Shown here: positions 59,426 through 64,000 of the stretch, one piece after another
Position numbering within the stretch: the stretch's first letter is position 1
Layout: each line of letters opens with the position of its first letter
Assembly (NCBI RefSeq): GCF_009469615.1
Contig: NZ_SSXX01000001.1
Span: 372,001-436,000 of the forward strand
DNA: 64,000 nt
Direction: 5' to 3'
Source: Dechloromonas sp. H13
Lineage (GTDB): Bacteria > Pseudomonadota > Gammaproteobacteria > Burkholderiales > Rhodocyclaceae
Notes under the pieces: model-generated
The model's input: only the letters and a program-made list of their open reading frames with translations
Database searches by the model: none
What the model was told of the DNA's origin: nothing
Program-made: the position numbers and the translations under genes

Positions 59426-59605
59426 CCGCCACCGTCAAGCAGTGACAGCTTGAAATCTATTTTTTCTAAATCTGTGGGCAGGTGACGCCTTGTGTATCCA
59501 GCCGATCGGCCAGCGGGGTGTATGGGGGGTCAGGTTCGGGTACGGCAGGCAAGGGGTGGGGGTCGGCCGAACATTCGGCAGGTTGCGGTGGGCGCAAGTG
59601 CGCGA

Positions 59606-59941
59606 TCACATCAGGTCGGACAGCGGCGGGTAACCAAGCACTGCCCGCTCGGCGTTGATCTTGGCCAGAGCCTCGGCCTTCTTCTCTTTCGCAAGCCGCC
59701 GTGCCCGGGCAACCCGGCACGCGCCGCTGCATGTCGCCGCGTCAGCCCGAGCATCCGCCGGCAACTCGCCCCCGCATTCGCTGCAGGTTCGTACCGCCCT
59801 GAGTTCTCGCAGCTTCCTGAGCTTAAGGGCATCATCGACCGCCTGCCGGCTGATGCCGCACGCCTTGGCTGCCTCGGCGGGTGACGACCCGTTATCGACC
59901 AGCTTCAGCGCTTTGGCTGTCCTTGATTCTTCAGCATCCAT
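59606..59941 (-). CDS. HTH and zinc-finger-like protein, 111 aa
   Basis: The ATG at 59941 follows GGAGCAAAAC. Residues 15-36 form a Hin/resolvase-like HTH (SSPAEAAKACGISRQAVDDAL). A likely zinc-finger follows (CSECGGELPADARADAATCS with a further Cys), then an Arg/Lys/Ala helix. It is probably a DNA-binding regulator of this arm of the element; the divergent HDAC-like gene starts about 130 nt away. The identity is not established. Confidence 0.75.
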   Translation of the reverse strand: MDAEESRTAKALKLVDNGSSPAEAAKACGISRQAVDDALKLRKLRELRAVRTCSECGGELPADARADAATCSGACRVARARRLAKEKKAEALAKINAERAVLGYPPLSDLM

Positions 59942-60067
59942 GTTTTGCTCCAATACCTTGACGCCTCGGACTGTAACACCTAAAACTTGACAAATGCAAG
60001 GGTTAAGTGTTACAATGTGCGGTTCGGCCGGGATGTCTCGGCCGGCATTTTCATTTGGAGAATCGCA

Positions 60068-60937
60068 ATGAACACCACCCCGGAGAATATCTAAACCAAC
60101 AAGCTGCAGGCGCTGCCGGTCTTCTATCGGCCGGAGCAAGTCGCCAGCAACACCAGCAGCTTTAGCCCGTCAGCAGGCAAGCCTGCGCTGGTTGTCGAAA
60201 GCTGGCAAAAGCTCGGCATCCCGTTCGACATCCGCAGCTTCAACCCGCTGCGCCGCGATCAGATCAAGCTGGCGCACGACCCGGCCTTCGTTGATGCCCT
60301 GCTCGACTGCAAAATCAGCAACGGCTTCGGCAATCGCTCCCGTGCTGTTGCGGACAGCCTGCCATACACCACGGCCAGCCTGCTGGCCGCCGCTCAGGAA
60401 GCACTGCGCAATGGCGTCGGTGCCATCAGCCCGACCTCTGGCTTTCACCATGCCCGCTATGCGCACGCCGCCGGCTTCTGCAGCCTGAACGGCATCGCCG
60501 TCGCTGCGCAAAACCTGCCCGGCGTGCGTGTCGGGTTGCTCGATCTGGACCAGCACGACCCAGACGGCGTGCGCGAAATCGTAGAGCACCTAGGTCTTGA
60601 CCTGCCGATCCTGCATGGACGCGGCACACCACGCACCGCCGAACGCTGGCTGCAGCAACTGCCGGCCACGATCATCGAGACCTTCATCGACTGCGACCTG
60701 CTACTCGTGCAACTCGGGGCCGACCCGCATGTCGAGGATGAGCTGGGTGCCGGCTGGCTTGACGACGAGCAGTTACGCCGTCGAGACCGTGCCGTTTTCA
60801 AGACCTGCCGGGCAATCGGCCTGCCGGTGTGCTGGAATTTGGCGGGCGGCTATCAACACGATGCCGACGGCACCATTCGCCCCGTGCTGAATGTGCATGA
60901 CGCCAGCCTGCAGGAATGCTCGGAGGTATGGCTATGA
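60068..60937 (+). pseudogene. Histone-deacetylase-family protein gene with early in-frame stop
   Basis: The frame starts at 60068 after TTTGGAGAATCGCA but meets TAA at 60092-60094 after eight codons (MNTTPENI-stop). It then stays open for 281 codons to 60937, with no ATG, GTG or TTG to restart before 60524. The downstream part is an HDAC/acetylpolyamine amidohydrolase: HHARYAHAAGFCSLN, metal motif LLDLDQHDPDG, GADPHVEDEL and NLAGGY. A single base change (for example CAA to TAA) explains it. Either the gene is dead or the stop is read through. Confidence 0.75.
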
Positions 60938-61143
60938 CCCCGGACACCATGAGCACCTACCGCATCCTGCTGCAGCGCCCGAGCTTCATGGGCGGCGGCA
61001 CCTTCAGCACCAGCGTCGAAGCCGATAGCCCGGAAGCTGCGGTCGATGCCGCTCGCCTCCACGCCTGCCATGCGGATGGTGTGGGCGAGATCAACCCAAC
61101 GGACTACGCCGTGCTGGCTATCGACCTCAAGCCGGCGCGCTGA
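60934..61143 (+). CDS. Small hypothetical protein, 69 aa
   Basis: The ATG overlaps the HDAC-like stop (ATGA) with CGGAGGTATGGCT upstream. YRILLQRPSFMGGGTFSTSV, EADSPEAAVDAARLHA and YAVLAIDLKPAR give a short alpha/beta fold. Not recognised. Coupled to the interrupted gene, so its expression may suffer from the early stop. Confidence 0.65.
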   Translation: MTPDTMSTYRILLQRPSFMGGGTFSTSVEADSPEAAVDAARLHACHADGVGEINPTDYAVLAIDLKPAR

Positions 61144-61203
61144 GCACCCTTTTCGTTTCATCAACCCCGGCGCTTCCTTACGCCTCAAAACAGGAGAACA
61201 CCC

Positions 61204-61554
61204 ATGTCTGCATTCATCTGCACCGACCGGCACATTGCCACCATCGCCCTCACCTACGCCTCGCTTGTCCCGGGCGTCAATGCGCAGGCGCTGGCCGACG
61301 AGCTGAAAGCGATCAATATCGACTCCGTGAATTACCGCTATGCCCACCACGGCAACCCCGAGCCTGTAACGCCGTGCCACTTGGGCGATGCGGTGCCCGA
61401 CCTGACCCCGCCTGATCTGGTGGCACTGTGCAACTGCTTGGATTACCAGAGTTGCGAGCGGCCGGACTACGACGGCACGCTGTTGGAGAACATCCGGGCG
61501 CGGTTTGCGCAGGATGTTCGACATGGGATCAAGTCGCCGGTCTGGTCGATCTGA
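61204..61554 (+). CDS. Hypothetical mobile-element protein, 116 aa
   Basis: AACAGGAGAACACCC precedes the ATG. MSAFICTDRHIATIALTYA and LADELKAINIDSVNYRYAHH resemble unnamed proteins of phages and integrative elements; four cysteines sit in the C-terminal half (CHLG, CNCLDYQSCE), which could bind metal. Function unknown. A terminator follows. Confidence 0.7.
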   Translation: MSAFICTDRHIATIALTYASLVPGVNAQALADELKAINIDSVNYRYAHHGNPEPVTPCHLGDAVPDLTPPDLVALCNCLDYQSCERPDYDGTLLENIRARFAQDVRHGIKSPVWSI

Positions 61555-61585
61555 TCTTGAAGCCGACCGCCCGGTCCTGAAAAGC

Positions 61586-61615
61586 AAAAAGCCCAGCGCT
61601 GAGCTGGGCTTTTTT
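61586..61615 (+). terminator. Terminator at the right end of the element
   Basis: AAAAAGCCCAGC, GCTGA loop, GCTGGGC, TTTTTT: a strong hairpin 31 nt after the 116-aa gene. Confidence 0.92.
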
Positions 61616-61659
61616 CCGTCCGGTACTGTGCTAGATTTGCTTGGTGACAAAGCGCCGTC

Positions 61660-61679
61660 GTTCCGCAAATCGTTCCGCA
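61660..61679 (+). repeat. Right arm-type repeats GTTCCGCA x2
   Basis: GTTCCGCA at 61660-61667 and 61672-61679, spaced exactly 12 bp, as at the left end (45833-45852). Confidence 0.5.
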
Positions 61680-61726
61680 ACCAAGCCGATGTTAGTGACC
61701 ACTACCGCCACATAGCCTGATTATTC

Positions 61727-61772
61727 TGGTGCCCCCGAACGGAATCGAACCGCTACCTGATGATTACAAATC
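61727..61772 (-). repeat. attR: 46-bp repeat within the intact tRNA
   Basis: Identical to 45668-45713. The element supplies this 3' half, restoring a complete tRNA gene at the right boundary. Confidence 0.93.
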
Positions 61773-61800
61773 AACTGCACGACCTTCATGCTACGGGGGC
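61727..61800 (-). tRNA. tRNA-Thr(UGU)-like gene with CCA end and unusual D-arm
   Basis: A 7-bp acceptor stem (GCCCCCG/CGGGGGC), T arm with TTCGATT loop, anticodon loop TTTGTAA giving UGU (Thr) and an encoded CCA all fit. The D loop is only seven bases (GAAGGTC) with G and C where A14 and A21 normally stand, and the anticodon stem has a T-T mismatch. It is therefore a non-canonical tRNA and could be a tRNA-like relic used as attachment site. No other tRNA is seen in the window. Confidence 0.7.
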
Positions 61801-61902
61801 TGCCTGTATCGGGGCCGAATTATAGCTTGAGCCTCGCATCCGGCGCACGCCGCATGCGACAAGCGGCGGATGACCTTTCCGGGCACAGGCCGGGGGCGTC
61901 CG

Positions 61903-62208
61903 TCAAGTGATGTGAAACAACTTCCCGAAATTGGCTATATCGAGAACCTGCTTGACGTTGCCATGCACACCGGAAAGCGCGACCGCCTTGCAGGCAGCGC
62001 CCATCTTGTCACGCAGCATCAGCAGCATGCCCAGCGCGGAGCTGTCGAGATAATCGACGTCGGAAAAATCGATGGAAACGTGGCTGACGCTGGCATCAGC
62101 CACGAGCGGGTCAACAGCGGTCCGAAATTCGCGGTGGGTATTGAAGTCGAAGCGACCGGAGAGCCGAACCTGAACCTTGTTGCCATCGCGGGTGACATTT
62201 ACTTGCAT
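61903..62208 (-). CDS. STAS-domain anti-sigma factor antagonist-like protein
   Basis: 101 aa from an ATG with CAGGA upstream (a TTG eight codons earlier is possible). VQVRLSGRFDFNTHREFRTA and the phosphoacceptor loop YLDSSALGMLLMLRDKMG are the SpoIIAA/STAS pattern, with the Ser that is phosphorylated by an anti-sigma kinase. Such proteins switch partner kinases or phosphatases in stress, biofilm or polysaccharide control. No partner kinase is in the window. First gene after the element. Confidence 0.9.
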   Translation of the reverse strand: MQVNVTRDGNKVQVRLSGRFDFNTHREFRTAVDPLVADASVSHVSIDFSDVDYLDSSALGMLLMLRDKMGAACKAVALSGVHGNVKQVLDIANFGKLFHIT

Positions 62209-62460
62209 TTTTTCCTGTTGCAATTCTGACAACGCCCTTCAGTGTGATGAACTGGCCGACGACACCAAGTTTAACAATACATCGGCTACACATCGGCTCG
62301 ATCTGAAACCGGGACATCATGTGGATTCACACCGATCGCGGGCAATTCGCCATTGTATCGAATCGGCGAGTGAATCTGCTTACCAATGGCCGGCACGCAG
62401 GATTCGGCTGGATGCCTGCAGTGCTAAACTGCTGACATCCTCATGAAAATTCATCGTCCG

Positions 62461-63009
62461 ATGATCAAATACTGCACGCATTGCGGCGCCGATGTCTCCT
62501 TCGAAATCCCCGCCGGCGATGCGCTTCCGCGACACGTTTGCAGGCGATGCGGCCATATCCATTACGAAAACCCGCGGCTGGTGGTCGGTTGCGTAGCCAC
62601 TTGGGAAGGACGCATCCTGCTCTGCCGGCGAGCCATCGAGCCACGACGGGGTTTCTGGACTCTGCCTGCCGGCTTCATGGAAAACGGAGAAACGACGGCC
62701 GAGGCCGCCAGTCGCGAAACGCATGAGGAGGCCGGGGCGCGGATCATCATCGACGCGCCTTTTTCAATGGTCAGCATCGCCCACATCAATCAGGTCCATC
62801 TGTTTTACCGCGGCCGGCTCGCCTCTGCAGAGCATTCGGCAGGCGACGAAAGCCTAGAGGTTGCGCTGTTGCAGCCGGAAGAAATCCCCTGGGAGGAGAT
62901 TGCATTCCGTAGCGTCACGCACTGCCTGGAACGCTTCCTAACAGACGCTGCGCAGGGGCATTTCGGCTTCCACGAAACCGCATTGCCGCCACTCGGCCGG
63001 GCTTCCTGA
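62461..63009 (+). CDS. Nudix hydrolase with N-terminal zinc ribbon
   Basis: 182 aa. A zinc ribbon (CTHCGADVSF, CRRCGHIHYENP) precedes a Nudix domain with the box GFMENGETTAEAASRETHEE-AGA. This matches the ADP-ribose/NADH pyrophosphatase-like family of betaproteobacteria, but substrate is unknown. An ATG at 62443 is also open; the family N terminus favours 62461. Its stop abuts the stop of the converging TonB-like gene. About 250 nt before it hold no clear element. Confidence 0.9.
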   Translation: MIKYCTHCGADVSFEIPAGDALPRHVCRRCGHIHYENPRLVVGCVATWEGRILLCRRAIEPRRGFWTLPAGFMENGETTAEAASRETHEEAGARIIIDAPFSMVSIAHINQVHLFYRGRLASAEHSAGDESLEVALLQPEEIPWEEIAFRSVTHCLERFLTDAAQGHFGFHETALPPLGRAS

Positions 63010-63711
63010 TCAATCCTCCAGGCGGTAATGGATCGGCAGGGTCAGGCCGACCTGCCGATTGCGCAGACTATCGGGCACCGCTGCCGTCTGCGCGGCCAGC
63101 AAGACCAGCTTCTGGGCCTCCTCGTCGAGCAGGGCAAACCCGCTCGACTGGCCCAGGCCAACCTGCGGAACGCCGCCCCCGGCCACCGTGTTGACGACCA
63201 CCACGACGACCCCCTCCCACCCCCGTTCGCGCGCCACCGACGGGTAGCGTTTGAAGCGACGCGCCTCGCGAGCGAGGTTCAGGCGGTACTGGCGCACACC
63301 TTCCGGACTGATCTCGCTTTTTTGGACAGCGGCAACGTCGGTAGCCGCAGTCGGCGCCGAGTTTGCGACCAACGCCTGGTCGGCCGACGTAATTTCGTTG
63401 GTTGCGGTCGACCGTGAAAAAGGAGGCAAATCGGGGCGCACCTTCCCGGCGATCGACCTGGCTTTCGCCTTACCGGCAATCGCCGAAGTTTTCTGCGGTG
63501 CGGGCTGCAGGCTCTTCGGTTGCGGCAACGCGGACATGGACTTTTCCGGAACCTGCAGGCGCGCATCGAGCGCCACCCTTGCGGCGTACGACACCGGGTC
63601 CGCAAATCGGCCAGCATCCCGAAACGAAAAGAGCACGGCCAGATGGCAGACGAGTGATATGAAGATTGCCCGTCTCAACATCCGGTCATCGGTCCGAATC
63701 CAATTGGCCAT
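63010..63711 (-). CDS. TonB C-terminal-domain protein
   Basis: 233 aa: an N-terminal membrane anchor (RRAIFISLVCHLAVLFSF), a long Lys/Ala/Pro linker and a TonB-type C-terminal domain (YPSVARERGWEGVVVVVVNT, then GLGQSSGFALLDEEAQKLV). It would span the periplasm and pass energy to outer membrane receptors with ExbBD, encoded at 42.2-43.2 kb. The C-terminal domain is of the short proteobacterial type. Confidence 0.88.
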   Translation of the reverse strand: MANWIRTDDRMLRRAIFISLVCHLAVLFSFRDAGRFADPVSYAARVALDARLQVPEKSMSALPQPKSLQPAPQKTSAIAGKAKARSIAGKVRPDLPPFSRSTATNEITSADQALVANSAPTAATDVAAVQKSEISPEGVRQYRLNLAREARRFKRYPSVARERGWEGVVVVVVNTVAGGGVPQVGLGQSSGFALLDEEAQKLVLLAAQTAAVPDSLRNRQVGLTLPIHYRLED

Positions 63712-63713
63712 CG

Positions 63714-63749
63714 CAAAAACAAACCCCCGACGGCAACGCCGATCGGGGG
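63714..63749 (-). terminator. Terminator downstream of the DUF3149 gene
   Basis: On the minus strand a CCCCCGA/TCGGGGG stem with an inner CGGC/GCCG part (63724-63749) is followed by TTTGTTTTT. It lies between the DUF3149 gene and the TonB-like gene. Confidence 0.85.
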
Positions 63750-63784
63750 AAGGGGGCCGCGCAGGGCGGCCAGCGCAAGGGCAA

Positions 63785-63925
63785 TTACTTACCGAGCTTG
63801 CGCGATTCCTCGTTCATCTTGTTCGAATACATCTTGCCCATGACGACGCCGATAACCAGCACGCCGACGATGACGCCCAGACTCATCAGACCGATGTCGC
63901 TACCAAACAAAAGTTCCCAAGCCAT
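63785..63925 (-). CDS. DUF3149 mini-membrane protein, 46 aa
   Basis: ATG at 63925 after the strong ribosome site GGGAGGTGACAT. MAWELLFGSDIGLMSLGVIV starts a single-helix protein (GVIVGVLVIGVVMGKMYS) with a basic tail, matching the short DUF3149 family of betaproteobacteria. Function unknown. Confidence 0.85.
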   Translation of the reverse strand: MAWELLFGSDIGLMSLGVIVGVLVIGVVMGKMYSNKMNEESRKLGK

Positions 63926-63956
63926 ATGTCACCTCCCAGTAACGAAAAAATAAATC

Positions 63957-64000
63957 CTACTGCGCAGGCCGAGACACGAGGCGCAACGGCTCCTCGGAAT
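63957..64000 (-). CDS. Likely 3' end of a further gene
   Basis: The frame ending in TAG at 63957-63959 reads EEPLRLVSRPAQ just before the stop, a plausible C terminus, and it lies 31 nt before the DUF3149 gene on the same strand. Only 14 codons are visible, so no identification is possible. Confidence 0.35.
   Translation of the reverse strand, partial: SEEPLRLVSRPAQ

Larger units (their letters stand above)
45668..61772. mobile_element. Integrated element of about 16 kb in a tRNA-Thr-like gene
   Basis: Both ends carry an exact 46-bp repeat (45668-45713 and 61727-61772) that is the 3' part of the tRNA at 61727-61800. Inside lie a tyrosine integrase, AlpA-type regulator, replication ATPase, a repeat-dense region, a restriction-modification operon and other cargo. 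Pairs of GTTCCGCA repeats stand just inside both ends. No conjugation, capsid, terminase or portal gene is recognisable, so a satellite or cryptic integrative element is the best description. Confidence 0.92.

Overview
The window reads as chromosome of a denitrifying betaproteobacterium, most likely of the Rhodocyclales (Azonexus/Dechloromonas-like). The basis is GC-rich coding, the conserved blocks exbB-exbD-lpxK-Trm112-kdsB-adk and pcnB-folK-panB-panC-panD, a cNor-type nitric oxide reductase cluster, and a pyrophosphate-based pair (H+-pyrophosphatase next to PPi-phosphofructokinase). The genus is an inference, not a measurement.

Layout. 1-4.4 kb: RND efflux pump operon with a candidate TetR-type operator, followed by the start of an NSS symporter. 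4.5-10.6 kb: rlpA-like gene and purM (minus), then tyrS, hda, a HAD phosphatase and a cyclic-nucleotide-gated MscS channel (plus). 10.7-15.7 kb: pcnB, folK, a DUF486 protein, panB, panC, panD and an unknown 169-aa protein. 15.7-19.7 kb: NYN/LOTUS protein, small basic exported protein, bestrophin homologue, and a GcvA-like LysR regulator that seems to use a CTG start, divergent from a 68-aa protein. 20.1-27.7 kb: denitrification block norC-norB, then norE-norF-norQ-(membrane protein)-(polyferredoxin)-norD and a Dnr-like regulator. 27.7-36.1 kb: type I secretion locus: ABC exporter, HlyD adaptor, LuxR regulator with a degenerate receiver, and a 1335-aa cadherin/RTX adhesin. 36.2-43.3 kb: H+-PPase, PPi-PFK, adk, kdsB, Trm112, lpxK, exbD, exbB. 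43.5-45.6 kb: xseA and sodB.

45.67-61.77 kb is an integrated mobile element of about 16 kb bounded by an exact 46-bp direct repeat of the 3' part of a tRNA-Thr(UGU)-like gene. It carries a tyrosine integrase, an AlpA-type regulator, a primase/RepA-like ATPase followed by a repeat-dense candidate origin, and then cargo. The cargo includes a secreted coiled protein, a zinc-ribbon/RDD membrane protein, tandem small paralogues and a divergent HTH regulator. Next comes a tightly coupled five-gene operon: Type IIL restriction-modification enzyme, unknown 206-aa protein, SRAP/HMCES protein, exported protein and exported thermonuclease. The right end holds a histone-deacetylase-family gene interrupted by an early in-frame stop. 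No conjugation, capsid or packaging genes are seen, so the element looks like a satellite or cryptic integrative element.

61.9-64.0 kb returns to chromosome: STAS protein, Nudix hydrolase, TonB-like protein, a DUF3149 mini-protein and the tail of one more gene. The most interesting material is the element with its coupled restriction/repair/nuclease operon and replication-like repeat region.
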